This document shows, one piece after another, positions 7,860 to 16,612 of a stretch of 38,957 bases of DNA. A program made the position numbers and the translations under genes. The stretch comes from Candidatus Gastranaerophilales bacterium (lineage in GTDB: Bacteria; Cyanobacteriota; Vampirovibrionia; Gastranaerophilales; Gastranaerophilaceae), in NCBI GenBank assembly GCA_944325515.1, contig CALVAO010000018.1, positions 1 to 38,957 on the forward strand, given 5' to 3'. The notes under the pieces are model-generated. The model saw only the letters and a program-made list of their open reading frames with translations, was not told where the DNA came from and did not search any database. The stretch's first letter is position 1. Each line of letters begins with the position of its first letter.

Positions 7860-8891
7860 ATGTTAGATAATATTAAATATTTTATGTGTTTAAAATCTGT
7901 AGACAAATGTATTGCAGAAAATAATTTTGATTTGGCTCTGGAAAAGTTAAATTTTCTTGCAAAAGAAGAGTTTCGCCCCGCTGAAACATTCTTAAAAAGG
8001 GGATTGCTATGCCGAAAACTTTTAATGCTTGAGGATGCATATTCTGATTTTACATATATTATTACTCATTGTGTGCATAAAGAAGAAGCTTATTATGAAA
8101 GGCTGAAGCTTAATTTTGAGATCTCTAATTTCTATGAAGCAATTCTTGATGCAAATAAAATTCTGGGCTGGGATGAGGATAATTTTGAAGTGAAAAGGAT
8201 AAAGTTTCTTTCACTTGTTTATTCAGCACAGGAAAATGTTGCAAAAGATTATATTTTAGCAATTTTTGATTTTAACAAATACAAAACAATTCAGTTTCTT
8301 TTTAATGAAGTAGCAAAAGTTATTGCAGGCGATGAGCTGGCTAAGGGGCTGAAGCTTTTGGGTGTAATTGATATGATAGACAGGGATAACCCCATAAAAC
8401 TGTTAAAGGAAGCAGGCATATACGGCATTGCTAATCAAAAAGAGAAGCAAAATGAAATTCTTAAAAAAATTGATTCCGTGTTTCCAAAATATTTTATTTC
8501 GCATTTTAGATTTTTTGATATGTATCAAGATAAAGATATTATGGAAATCTCTTTTTTGCTTGAGCTTGCAATTTTTGATAAACAAAATTTGTTTGCATAT
8601 CCGATGAAAATTCTGGAAGGATATAAAAATCATCTTGAAGGGCATATTATAGACTCTAAGGAATGTTTTGAAGAGGCAGTAAAGATTAATCCGAATAAGC
8701 CGGAAGCGTATATCCTTCTTGCTCAGACGTTCCAGCTAATGTCCGGATACGACAATCCGGAATATAGAATTGATGCTGAAAAAAATTACACTAAAGCAAT
8801 GGAAATTTATAAAAAAGAAGAACTCGATGATAAAGCTGAGGATATGCGGCGGCAGCTTAAACATCTTAATTCTAATCTGATGTTAAGGTAG
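7860..8891 (+). CDS. Tetratricopeptide-repeat protein
   Basis: A 343-residue, mostly helical protein with TPR-like repeats. The clearest are near residues 20-70 (FDLALEKLNFLAKEEFRPAETFLKRGLL) and 255-320 (DSKECFEEAVKINPNKPEAYILLAQTF). There is no signal peptide, so it is probably a cytoplasmic scaffold or adaptor. CGGAG six bases before the ATG supports the start. It follows dnaA by 68 bases in the same direction and may share its transcript. Its last 20 bases overlap the 3' end of the convergent nadE gene. The specific role is unknown. Confidence 0.8.
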   Translation: MLDNIKYFMCLKSVDKCIAENNFDLALEKLNFLAKEEFRPAETFLKRGLLCRKLLMLEDAYSDFTYIITHCVHKEEAYYERLKLNFEISNFYEAILDANKILGWDEDNFEVKRIKFLSLVYSAQENVAKDYILAIFDFNKYKTIQFLFNEVAKVIAGDELAKGLKLLGVIDMIDRDNPIKLLKEAGIYGIANQKEKQNEILKKIDSVFPKYFISHFRFFDMYQDKDIMEISFLLELAIFDKQNLFAYPMKILEGYKNHLEGHIIDSKECFEEAVKINPNKPEAYILLAQTFQLMSGYDNPEYRIDAEKNYTKAMEIYKKEELDDKAEDMRRQLKHLNSNLMLR

Positions 8892-10875
8892 TCTTTATAT
8901 AATCGTCATTTACGCCTTTATAATTTATTTTTGAAGATGTTATTGGTTGTCTGTAATCATATTTATTTATAGAGCGGGATTCTACAATTACTGAAGGCGG
9001 AAGTATAGACCATTTGTATAGTGCTGTAGACATTCTTCTGAAAAACTTGTCCAGCCATTCGATTTTTTGTTCTCTCGTGATAGGGTTATGTTTTTCATAT
9101 ACAAATTCAGTATTTATAAGGCTTTGATACCCATCATTTTTATTTTCAATACGCCATATTATTTCATCAAGAAATTCGTATGGCATTAATGCATCTTCTG
9201 CTATTAGCGGTTTACCGGTTTTGGGATCAATCGCAAGCTCTGCACCCGGTTTTTTCAGTATAATTGCTTCCGGAATAGCATTTTTCTTTGGTCTGTTTTT
9301 ATTAAGCCATCTTGCAAAAGCGAAAAGTTTTGTCTTCGGGACGTCCGCAATAGGTGCAAACCCTCCGGACATATCACCGTTTATTGTTGCATAGCCCATA
9401 TACAGTTCAGACTTATCTGATGTTGCAATAGGTATGCAAGAAGAAAATTCATTACTTATTCCCCACAAAAACATTGCTCTTGAGCGAGCCTGTATATTGT
9501 CCGGTGTAAATGATGTTTTATATCTGCCATCCCATTTCTGTTCAACTTCTGCAAAAAGTTTATTTAAACATTCATCTGTAGTATCTATCATCGGTCTGAT
9601 TGAAGCCTCCGTAAAGTTTATACCCAGATTATGTGCAAGTTCTTCTGCATCAGAGCGGCTTTCCTTGCTGGTAATTTTAGACGGCATAGAGATACCGTAT
9701 ACATTTTTTTCTCCGATAGCATCTGCCAGCAAAACTGCACAAACGGTAGAATCTAATCCTCCGGAAAGCCCGAGTACAGCACGTTTAAAACCGCATTTTT
9801 TAAAATAATCACTTATGCCCTGTATAATTGTTTTGTAAGTGCGCTCTAAATCTGATTCGTATTCAAGAGTAAATATTTTTTGTTCATTAAGAGATTTATC
9901 AAGTCCTTTTGTAAGCGGATAAATTTTACCGATTTTTTGCTGCGGGTTAACAATTAAAAGCTGTTCTTCAAATGATTTGGCTCTTGCTATGAGTTCTCCA
10001 TCTGCACCGAAAACACGGCTGGAACCGTCGAAAGAACTGTTATCAATAGCACCAACTTGATTTACATAAACAATGGGCGTATTGTACTTGCGGGCTATAA
10101 AAGAGAGCATGTTATGCTTAAGCTGTTCTTTTTTTGCTCTTGTAGGAGATGCAGAACAGTTTATAAAAATTTGAGGATTTTCCTGTGCAAGCTCTTCAAT
10201 AGGATCTTTTTCATAGAGGTGTTTGTCAAAAAATTCTTTATTGTTCCAGCAGTCTTCGCAAATGGATATTCCGTAATTTTCAAAAATCTTAGAACAGTTT
10301 TTTATTTTATCTTTCCCAAATACTCCGAGGGTTTCAGCAGGCTGGACTCCTACAGCCGGAGACGGTTCTATATATCTATAGTCGTTAAATTCTGAATAAT
10401 TTGGGAGTAGTGATTTTCTTACAATACCTTGAATTTTGCCGGATTTTAAGATTGCAACTGAATTAAAATATTTTTTTCCCTCAGCATTTTTTTCACGCGG
10501 CTCTATAAAACCTACCAGTGCTGTTGTATTTGTAGTTATTTTGGCAAGACCTTTAAGCCATTTCACATTTTCATCCACTATAACCGGATGCCTGTCAATA
10601 GTGTCCTCTATAGGATATCCCATAAGTGCAAGTTCCGGAAATACTATTAAATCAAGATTTATTTTGCAGGCGTATTTTATATACTTTGCAATTTTTTTTG
10701 CATTATATTCTATATTTCCTGCAATGGGATTAATCTGTGCAAGTCCTATAAAACCTTTTCCGGAAACGGTTGAACGGATTGTTTCAATAATATTTTGCGG
10801 AATATCTTCGCCGTGAGAGAATCGTTTGTCTACTATTTCAGATAATTCATATAAATTAGCCAGTGTATTATCCAT
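8872..10875 (-). CDS. nadE: Glutamine-dependent NAD+ synthetase
   Basis: Makes NAD+ from deamido-NAD+, ATP and glutamine-derived ammonia, the last step of NAD synthesis. The 667 residues hold an N-terminal nitrilase-type glutaminase with the Glu-Lys-Cys triad visible as E81 (FPELALMGYP), K154 (VRKSLLP) and C206 (ISICEDCW). The C-terminal synthetase has the ATP-pyrophosphatase loop SGGLDST (371-377). The length matches the two-domain bacterial enzyme. TGGAG five bases before the ATG supports the start. The 3' end overlaps the convergent TPR gene by 20 bases. The isopropylmalate-synthase relative lies 15 bases upstream in the same direction, suggesting a joint transcript. Confidence 0.96.
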   Translation of the reverse strand: MDNTLANLYELSEIVDKRFSHGEDIPQNIIETIRSTVSGKGFIGLAQINPIAGNIEYNAKKIAKYIKYACKINLDLIVFPELALMGYPIEDTIDRHPVIVDENVKWLKGLAKITTNTTALVGFIEPREKNAEGKKYFNSVAILKSGKIQGIVRKSLLPNYSEFNDYRYIEPSPAVGVQPAETLGVFGKDKIKNCSKIFENYGISICEDCWNNKEFFDKHLYEKDPIEELAQENPQIFINCSASPTRAKKEQLKHNMLSFIARKYNTPIVYVNQVGAIDNSSFDGSSRVFGADGELIARAKSFEEQLLIVNPQQKIGKIYPLTKGLDKSLNEQKIFTLEYESDLERTYKTIIQGISDYFKKCGFKRAVLGLSGGLDSTVCAVLLADAIGEKNVYGISMPSKITSKESRSDAEELAHNLGINFTEASIRPMIDTTDECLNKLFAEVEQKWDGRYKTSFTPDNIQARSRAMFLWGISNEFSSCIPIATSDKSELYMGYATINGDMSGGFAPIADVPKTKLFAFARWLNKNRPKKNAIPEAIILKKPGAELAIDPKTGKPLIAEDALMPYEFLDEIIWRIENKNDGYQSLINTEFVYEKHNPITREQKIEWLDKFFRRMSTALYKWSILPPSVIVESRSINKYDYRQPITSSKINYKGVNDDYIKTTLTSD

Positions 10876-10890
10876 AAAATCTCCAAATGA

Positions 10891-12195
10891 TTAAATTATA
10901 TGGTGAGGCATTGCAATATTACCTTTTTCCAGACGTTTTTTCAGCTCTCCGGACGGTTCATAGAACGGTGATACTGTCATAATCTGTGCCGCGATATCCG
11001 GATAATGATAAATAAATTTCAGTTCGCTTTCAGTTAGAGGTTTCTGTGTGTGAACGTTTGCATAGCGCGCAAGTTCCAGAATATTTCGAGCCTCATTTTC
11101 ATCCTTAAATTCTATTTCAAGTTTGTCGTAAACATTTCTGAAACCTTTTATCCCGCCGTATTCTCCGGTTGTAATCATTCTTCCTGTTTCAATGATTTCC
11201 GGTTCTCCGCGTCCGAGTTCTTCAAAGTCATAGAGTTCATAATTACGTCTGTCTTTAAGAGCTCCGTCAGCATGAATTCCGGATTCGTGCGCAAAAGCAT
11301 TATCGCCGACAGCAGGCTGGTTGATAGGAATCGGAAGACCAAACGCGTATGCGGTATATTTAGCGAGCTTCCAGGATTTGCTTAAATCAATGTTTTCATC
11401 TATTTGATATTTGTTCTTAAATCCTGCAGATTTAAGGCAAGCTAGCAAACAAGAAACCAGGTCTGCATTGCCGGCTCTTTCTCCCATACCATTAATAGCT
11501 GTATTAATATAGGCATCAACACCGGCATCAATTGCAGCGCGTGCACCTTCTACAGAGCAGGCTACCGCCATTCCTAAGTCGTTATGAAAATGCATTTCTA
11601 TAGGCATTTGTGTTTCTTTTGCCAGCCTATAAATACGCTCATAGGTTGTGCTGGGATCTTCGTAGCCAAGTGTGTCGCAGTAACGAAAACGATATGCCCC
11701 GCATTTTTTTGCTTCTCTGGCTAATTTTATGAGAAAGTCCAAGTCGCTTCTGGAAGCGTCTTCTGCATTAACACCAATTATCTTTGCATTTTTTGATACC
11801 GCGCATTCTACAGCTTCACATGTCATCTTTAAAATATCATCACGGCTTTTTTTACCGAGATATTTCCCTTGAATCATCTGATCCGAAGTGGACTGTGAAA
11901 GATTGCAGTTCTCAAGAAGCGGACAATTCGTAAAAGATTTTTCTACATCCTCTGCAATTGCTCTCATCCATCCAGAAAGCCGTGTTCTTCTTATAACTCC
12001 TCTTTTTACGAGTTCTAAATTTGCGTTAAGGTAGTTCAATTCGTGCATGGTTGTAGGGAAACCAAATTCTGATTGCGTAATCCCCATATCATCAAGCATT
12101 AGATTAATTATGGTTTTTTGAAGTTTAGCAAGACCTAATCTAGAAGTCTGTACTCCATCTCTGTTAGTCACATCAACAAAATAAATTTTTGGCAT
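10891..12195 (-). CDS. Homocitrate/2-isopropylmalate synthase family protein
   Basis: A DRE-TIM metallolyase condensing acetyl-CoA with a 2-oxo acid; the substrate is uncertain. In 434 residues the family marks are VDVTNRDGVQTSR near the N-terminus (RD binds metal and acid), MHFHNDLGMAVA (metal-binding HxH-type and HND), NTAINGMGERAGNADL and HESGIHADG. A longer frame exists upstream, but the ATG at 12195 is preceded at once by GGTGGAGGG, a strong ribosome binding site, and begins with the normal family N-terminus (MPKIYFVDVT). There is no full C-terminal leucine-regulatory domain as in LeuA; the length fits homocitrate-synthase-like members. No other leucine, lysine or nif gene is nearby. nadE follows 15 bases downstream. 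Confidence 0.82.
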   Translation of the reverse strand: MPKIYFVDVTNRDGVQTSRLGLAKLQKTIINLMLDDMGITQSEFGFPTTMHELNYLNANLELVKRGVIRRTRLSGWMRAIAEDVEKSFTNCPLLENCNLSQSTSDQMIQGKYLGKKSRDDILKMTCEAVECAVSKNAKIIGVNAEDASRSDLDFLIKLAREAKKCGAYRFRYCDTLGYEDPSTTYERIYRLAKETQMPIEMHFHNDLGMAVACSVEGARAAIDAGVDAYINTAINGMGERAGNADLVSCLLACLKSAGFKNKYQIDENIDLSKSWKLAKYTAYAFGLPIPINQPAVGDNAFAHESGIHADGALKDRRNYELYDFEELGRGEPEIIETGRMITTGEYGGIKGFRNVYDKLEIEFKDENEARNILELARYANVHTQKPLTESELKFIYHYPDIAAQIMTVSPFYEPSGELKKRLEKGNIAMPHHII

Positions 12196-12217
12196 AATCC
12201 CTCCACCCGAATTGCAT

Positions 12218-12239
12218 AAATGTATTGTACAATACATTT
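12218..12239. promoter_or_regulatory. 22-bp perfect palindrome, probable operator
   Basis: Positions 12218-12228 and 12229-12239 are exact reverse complements (half-site AAATGTATTGT, core TTGTACAA). It lies 23 bases upstream of the homocitrate-synthase-like start codon and covers the -10 box of a candidate promoter, the expected geometry for a repressor site. The TTGTACAA core recalls GntR-type operators; the regulator is unknown. Confidence 0.6.
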
Positions 12240-12252
12240 GCACCCCCTGCAA
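12224..12252 (-). promoter_or_regulatory. Candidate promoter of the homocitrate-synthase-like gene
   Basis: On the reverse strand TTGCAG (12247-12252) and TACAAT (12224-12229) are 17 bases apart; the -10 box sits inside the palindrome. A second possible -10 box, TATAAT, lies upstream at 12259-12264. Confidence 0.5.
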
Positions 12253-12297
12253 GTAAAGATTATATAAAATCCACTCATGCAAATAGTAAATATCAGT

Positions 12298-13767
12298 TTA
12301 TTTCAAATGTTTTATGATATTTCCGCCAACTTCATAACGTTCGCAGTAACGTTTGAGTTCTTTTATTACGACATTGGAAAGAGCAAAAACCGCTATTAAA
12401 TTAGGAACAGCAAGAAATAGTGTTACAGCATCTGAAAGATTAATAATGCTCTTAAAGTTCATTGCAGAACCGGCAACGATACATAAACAATAGCCAGCTT
12501 GAAAACTTCTGGTTTTCCACTTTGAATTCCCGAATAAAAAATTCCAGGCTTTAAGACCGTAGTATGAACCGCAAAGCATAGTAGACAGTACAAAACAGCT
12601 AGCCATTATTGTCAAAAGTAACGGATATAAAGGACAAATTGTTGCAAAAGCCTTGGATGTTAATTCAATACCTGCAATACCGTTAACTGTCAAATAAGCT
12701 CCGGAAACAACAATTACAAAAGCAGTGGCAACGCCGACAATAACAGTATCAACAAATGGCTGCAGCATTGAGATAAAAGCTTGTGCTACAGGTTTATTTG
12801 TATTGACTGCAGAAAATGCTATGGGTGCAGTTCCAAGCCCTGATTCGTTCGCGAACATTGCACGTCTAAATCCCCATAACATACAGGCAAAAGCTCCTCC
12901 TGTCATTGCTCTTGGTGAAAAAGCTTCTTTTATTATTAATACAATTGTTTGTGGAAAGTGATGAATATTAGCAATACAAACAAGAAAAGCACTCAAAACG
13001 TAGAGAGAGCACATTATAGGAGTAACTTTTGAGGTAAATTTTCCGATTGCCTTGATGCCGCCGATTATTGTAAACCAGGTTATTACCGCAACGATGACTC
13101 CTAATACCCATCCGTTATTTGCAAATATACTGGAATTACCTCCTGTAACTTCCGTGAATTGAGCAGTCATTGCATTAATCTGGAATAAATTCCAGCCCCC
13201 AATCATCGCAAATATACAGCAAACAGCATATATTTTGGCTAAATATTTTCCGAATTTTTCAGTTTTTTTACCTTTAAATGCAATCGGAATGTAATACATC
13301 GGACCGCCGGAAACAGTGCCGTCTGGATTTGTTTTACGGAATTTTACGCCCAGAAGAACTTCCGAAAATTTTAGAGCCATAGAAAATAATCCGGCAATAA
13401 TCATCCAAAAAATAACCCCTGGTCCGCCGATAGAGACTGCAGCTGCAGAGCCTGCAACATTTCCGATGCCTGCAGAAGCTGATATTGTGGCGCTTAATGC
13501 TTGAAAAGAAGAAAGTTCGCCTTTTTTCTTTCTTTGATAGCCATTATTAGCATGTTTGTAATTATTAGTAATAAGTTTTACAGCGTGTTTGAACCCCCAA
13601 AAACCGATAAAGCCGGTTCTGAAAGTAAAAAATAATGCTGCTGCAATAAGAAGCGCAACAAGAAACTCAACTTTTACTTCTCCAATTGTTATGTATGAAA
13701 AAATAATACTTGAAATTTTGTCTGCAACAGGCGATAATAAGCTATCTATTACGGCATCTAAATTCAT
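12298..13767 (-). CDS. Alanine/glycine:cation symporter, AgcS family
   Basis: Inner-membrane carrier that takes up alanine or glycine with sodium or protons. The 489 residues carry about ten to eleven membrane segments and family motifs: FTFRTGFIGFWGFKHAVK, SSFQALSATISASAGIGNVAGSAAA, GGPGVIFWMI, SGGPMYYI and RAMFANESGLGTAPIAFSA. The length is typical. No Shine-Dalgarno is present; a TATAAT box (13776-13781, reverse strand) ends eight bases before the ATG, so the mRNA may be leaderless. It is divergent from lpxI, with about 100 bases between the start codons, and its stop lies 15 bases from the upstream end of the next leftward frame. The exact substrate is not readable. Confidence 0.92.
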   Translation of the reverse strand: MNLDAVIDSLLSPVADKISSIIFSYITIGEVKVEFLVALLIAAALFFTFRTGFIGFWGFKHAVKLITNNYKHANNGYQRKKKGELSSFQALSATISASAGIGNVAGSAAAVSIGGPGVIFWMIIAGLFSMALKFSEVLLGVKFRKTNPDGTVSGGPMYYIPIAFKGKKTEKFGKYLAKIYAVCCIFAMIGGWNLFQINAMTAQFTEVTGGNSSIFANNGWVLGVIVAVITWFTIIGGIKAIGKFTSKVTPIMCSLYVLSAFLVCIANIHHFPQTIVLIIKEAFSPRAMTGGAFACMLWGFRRAMFANESGLGTAPIAFSAVNTNKPVAQAFISMLQPFVDTVIVGVATAFVIVVSGAYLTVNGIAGIELTSKAFATICPLYPLLLTIMASCFVLSTMLCGSYYGLKAWNFLFGNSKWKTRSFQAGYCLCIVAGSAMNFKSIINLSDAVTLFLAVPNLIAVFALSNVVIKELKRYCERYEVGGNIIKHLK

Positions 13768-13775
13768 ATAACTAT

Positions 13776-13781
13776 ATTATA
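13776..13781 (-). promoter_or_regulatory. -10 box of the AgcS symporter gene
   Basis: Reverse-strand TATAAT, eight bases before the start codon. No matching -35 box is evident. Confidence 0.4.
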
Positions 13782-13871
13782 ATAAACATAACGATTTATT
13801 AAGAGTTTATTACTAAAATTATATGTTTATAGTAATATATAACATATAAAAATTGGAGGTAAGGTTTAATA

Positions 13872-14687
13872 ATGTCCGTAGCATTGGAACAGAAACAGGG
13901 TTTAATAGCAGGTGACGGTTTACTGCCTGTTAAAATGGCACAGTACGCAAAAGAAAACGGGTTTGATGTTGTTGCAATATCGCTTTCTAATGATAATTAT
14001 TCACAGTTAAAGAAATACTGTTCTAAAGTCTATTCTTTTTGTCCGGGCGAGGTACAAAAAATTGAAGATATTCTAAAGGCAGAAAATATTAAACAGATAA
14101 CCTTTCTTGGAAAAGTAAGCAAGACTATTTTACTTAAACGCCCGAAATTCGATGCAAGAGCTCTGGAATTTTTGAAAAAAGCAATTAGGCTTAACGACGA
14201 CAAAGTTATGCTTATGATAATCGAAGAGCTTGAAAAGATAGGTATAACAATACTGGATCAAACATTATTTATAAAAAATCTTATGATTCCATCCGGAGTT
14301 CTCGGTAAAATACAGCCGACTCAAGAGCAAATAGAAGATGTTAATTACGGCTACTGGCTGGCAAAAGAAACAGGAAAACTTGATGTAGGACAGTCAGTCG
14401 TTATAAAAGATAAAATGATAATGGCTGTAGAAGCTATTGAAGGTACAGATAATTGTATTAAACGCGGGTGTAAAATAGCAAAGAAAAATTCTAGAGTTAT
14501 AAAAGTTGCAAAACCTACTCAAGATAAGAGATTTGATATTCCTGCAATAGGATTGAGAACATTAAAAACAATGAAAAAATACAAAGCTGATTTGATTGCG
14601 GTAGAGGCAGGCGAAACTATTATTGTCGATAGAGAAGAAGTTATCAAATATGCAAACAAACATAATATAGTAATTATGGCAGTGTAG
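13872..14687 (+). CDS. lpxI: UDP-2,3-diacylglucosamine diphosphatase LpxI
   Basis: Hydrolyses UDP-2,3-diacylglucosamine to lipid X and UMP, the fourth step of lipid A synthesis; LpxI replaces LpxH in many bacteria outside the gamma- and beta-proteobacteria. The 271 residues match the family in length and in motifs: GLIAGDGLLPVKMAQYAKENG at the N-terminus, TFLGKVSKTIL, and the C-terminal VKDKMIMAVEAIEGTDNCIKRG, KVAKPTQDKRFDIPAIG and AVEAGETIIVDRE. AAGG seven bases before the ATG, with GGAGG just upstream of it, is the ribosome binding site. lpxB begins one base after the stop, a conserved pairing. Confidence 0.95.
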   Translation: MSVALEQKQGLIAGDGLLPVKMAQYAKENGFDVVAISLSNDNYSQLKKYCSKVYSFCPGEVQKIEDILKAENIKQITFLGKVSKTILLKRPKFDARALEFLKKAIRLNDDKVMLMIIEELEKIGITILDQTLFIKNLMIPSGVLGKIQPTQEQIEDVNYGYWLAKETGKLDVGQSVVIKDKMIMAVEAIEGTDNCIKRGCKIAKKNSRVIKVAKPTQDKRFDIPAIGLRTLKTMKKYKADLIAVEAGETIIVDREEVIKYANKHNIVIMAV

Positions 14688-14688
14688 T

Positions 14689-15825
14689 ATGACAAAGATT
14701 TTTATTATAACAGGAGAATATTCCGGTGATATTCACGGGGGCAAAGTTTTAGAATTCCTCAAACAAAATATACCGGATTTACAGGCAGAGGCAATAGGCG
14801 GAGAAAACTTGGAAAAAGCCGGAGCAAAGCTTTTTTGTGATCATTCTAAAATGTCCGGGTTCGGCTTTAATTTTAAAATGGCTTTTGACCATCTTTGTCT
14901 TGAAAATAAGGTTTGTAACTATTTATTGAGAGAGTATAAACCGGATATAGTTTTGCTTATTGATTACGGAACTTTTAATTTACGAGTTGCAAAGCGCTTA
15001 AAGGGGCATGGTATAAAAGTTTATCATTATATACCTCCGCAGGTTTGGGCGAGCAGAAAGTGGCGGATTAAGAATATAAAGAAATATGTTGATAAAGTTC
15101 TTTGTATATTCCCGTTTGAAGTAGAAATGTATAAAGAGTTTGGTATTGATGTCCATTACTGCGGTCATCCTTTGATATGCCAGCTTCCGGATAAGGCTGA
15201 CAGAAATGCCTTTTTTGAAAAATACGGATTAGATATAAAAAGACCGCTGGTGTCCATATTCCCAGGCTCAAGACCTATAGAACTTCAGTTTCTGGCTGGA
15301 ACATTTATTAAAGCAGCTAAGCGCTTGCAGAAGTTACATCCGGAGCTGCAGTTTTGTATATCTCACGCACCTAATTTGAAGGATGAAATTTATGATAGAT
15401 ATGTAAAAAACACAGATTTTAAGGTTATTAAAGGTGATAATCAAGCTTTATTATCTGTTTCAGATTCCTTAATTCTTGCATCAGGAACTGTAGCACTGGA
15501 GGCTTCTTTATATAAAGTTCCTATGATTATTGGCTACAAAGGACCGTGGATTTTATATTTTATATATTTATTAATTAGGTGTATTAAAAAAGTTTCCCTT
15601 CCGAATATTATTACCGGTAAGGATATTGTGCCGGAGCTGGTTCAAGCTAAATTTACAGTAGATAATATTTGCTATGAAACAGAGAAATTATTATACGATA
15701 AGAAATATAGAGCGGGTATAATAGATGCTTTAGGTGCAGTAAGGGAAAAACTTTCAGACAGGTATTCCGCAAAAGAGGCTGCAGAATGTATTGCTGCAGA
15801 TTTAAAAAAGAAAGAGCCGGCTTAA
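14689..15825 (+). CDS. lpxB: Lipid-A-disaccharide synthase LpxB
   Basis: GT19 glycosyltransferase that joins lipid X and UDP-2,3-diacylglucosamine to form lipid A disaccharide at the inner membrane. Across 378 residues the family marks are ITGEYSGDIHGGKVLE (start of the GT-B N-domain), IGGENLEKAGAKLF, HYIPPQVWASRKWRIKNIKKYVDKVLCIFPFE, YCGHPL, FPGSRPIEL and SLILASGTVALEASLYKVPMII. All are intact. The gene lies one base after lpxI, so the two are translated together. Together they show an outer membrane with lipid A. A weak hairpin overlaps the stop codon. Confidence 0.96.
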   Translation: MTKIFIITGEYSGDIHGGKVLEFLKQNIPDLQAEAIGGENLEKAGAKLFCDHSKMSGFGFNFKMAFDHLCLENKVCNYLLREYKPDIVLLIDYGTFNLRVAKRLKGHGIKVYHYIPPQVWASRKWRIKNIKKYVDKVLCIFPFEVEMYKEFGIDVHYCGHPLICQLPDKADRNAFFEKYGLDIKRPLVSIFPGSRPIELQFLAGTFIKAAKRLQKLHPELQFCISHAPNLKDEIYDRYVKNTDFKVIKGDNQALLSVSDSLILASGTVALEASLYKVPMIIGYKGPWILYFIYLLIRCIKKVSLPNIITGKDIVPELVQAKFTVDNICYETEKLLYDKKYRAGIIDALGAVREKLSDRYSAKEAAECIAADLKKKEPA

Positions 15826-15840
15826 TTTGCGGCTCCTTTA
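15811..15840 (+). terminator. Possible terminator after lpxB
   Basis: GAGCCG (15814-15819) pairs with CGGCTC (15830-15835); the loop holds the lpxB stop codon. The following CTTTAAAATTT is a weak T-tract. Confidence 0.45.
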
Positions 15841-15901
15841 AAATTTCTACAACCTTTTCTAACCTTATCTATATAAAGTCAAAAATCAAAAAATAATTGC
15901 T

Positions 15902-16468
15902 TTATTTGTTAAGTTTTGTATCAAGATACTTTTTTGCACAATCAAACATAGAACTGATAAGTCCTGTATTTGAATAGATATTCATGCCTGCTGATTCTAA
16001 TACCTGTTTTACTCTGTTTTCCCACATGCTGTATATTTCTTCGTCCGGCATATTTAGTGTAGTACCGATAAGTTTAAGTTCTTTGTAGTCTATGGGCACA
16101 GGAAGTGCTCCTCTTAGTATGTCTACAATATCAATGCGTTTTTTGCGCGGGAAAGATTTCAAAAATGAAACGACGGTGAGTTTATTTTCTTTTATATAAT
16201 CCTTAAGAATTTCTACGGATTCATCTATAAGAATTGGTTCTTGCGGGATTCTGTATTCTGAAAATTCTTCTGGTTGAATATCCATAACTGTTGCAATTCT
16301 TTCTATGGTTGTACCTCTTGTGGAGAAAGGTACTGTTTCATCAATTAAGTTATAAACATATGATAGCGTAACGCCTATCATTTCTGCAAAGTCACGTTTA
16401 TGCAGAGAGTTTTTCTTTAAAAATTTAGCGACTTTTTCTGAGCTTTTTTCCGGAACTATTTGTTTCAT
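15902..16468 (-). CDS. XRE-type helix-turn-helix regulator with a second, degenerate repeat
   Basis: A 188-residue probable DNA-binding regulator. Residues about 8-70 form an XRE/Cro-like helix-turn-helix (LHKRDFAEMIGVTLSYVYNLID, then IERIATVMDIQPEEF). Residues about 84-148 look like a diverged second copy: IKENKLTVVSFLKSF lines up with LKKNSLHKRDFAEMI, and IGTTLNMPDEEIYSM with IATVMDIQPEEFSEY. AGAGG precedes the ATG. An inverted TTATCT...AGATAA (16491-16496 and 16515-16520) in the region shared with recF could be its own operator; that is inference. It is divergent from recF. The target genes are unknown. Confidence 0.75.
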   Translation of the reverse strand: MKQIVPEKSSEKVAKFLKKNSLHKRDFAEMIGVTLSYVYNLIDETVPFSTRGTTIERIATVMDIQPEEFSEYRIPQEPILIDESVEILKDYIKENKLTVVSFLKSFPRKKRIDIVDILRGALPVPIDYKELKLIGTTLNMPDEEIYSMWENRVKQVLESAGMNIYSNTGLISSMFDCAKKYLDTKLNK

Positions 16469-16597
16469 AATTATTACCTCTTAAAAATTTTTATCTATAA
16501 TTTTGTTAACTATAAGATAATTGATTGTAAAAATTTTCATAACCCTACCTCTGCTAACCAATAAGCCAATTTCTATAATATTTAAAATGAGAAATTG

Positions 16598-16606
16598 TGA
16601 TATACT
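16598..16606 (+). promoter_or_regulatory. Extended -10 promoter of recF, probably leaderless
   Basis: TGATATACT is an extended -10 element that ends six bases before the recF ATG at 16613. There is no Shine-Dalgarno sequence. Transcription should start on or next to the A of the start codon. Confidence 0.6.
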
Positions 16607-16612
16607 GGTTCT

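Noticed and set aside
12196..12282. 29-residue N-terminal extension of the homocitrate-synthase-like frame
   Set aside because: It covers the palindrome and promoter, while the ATG at 12195 has a strong Shine-Dalgarno and the family start.
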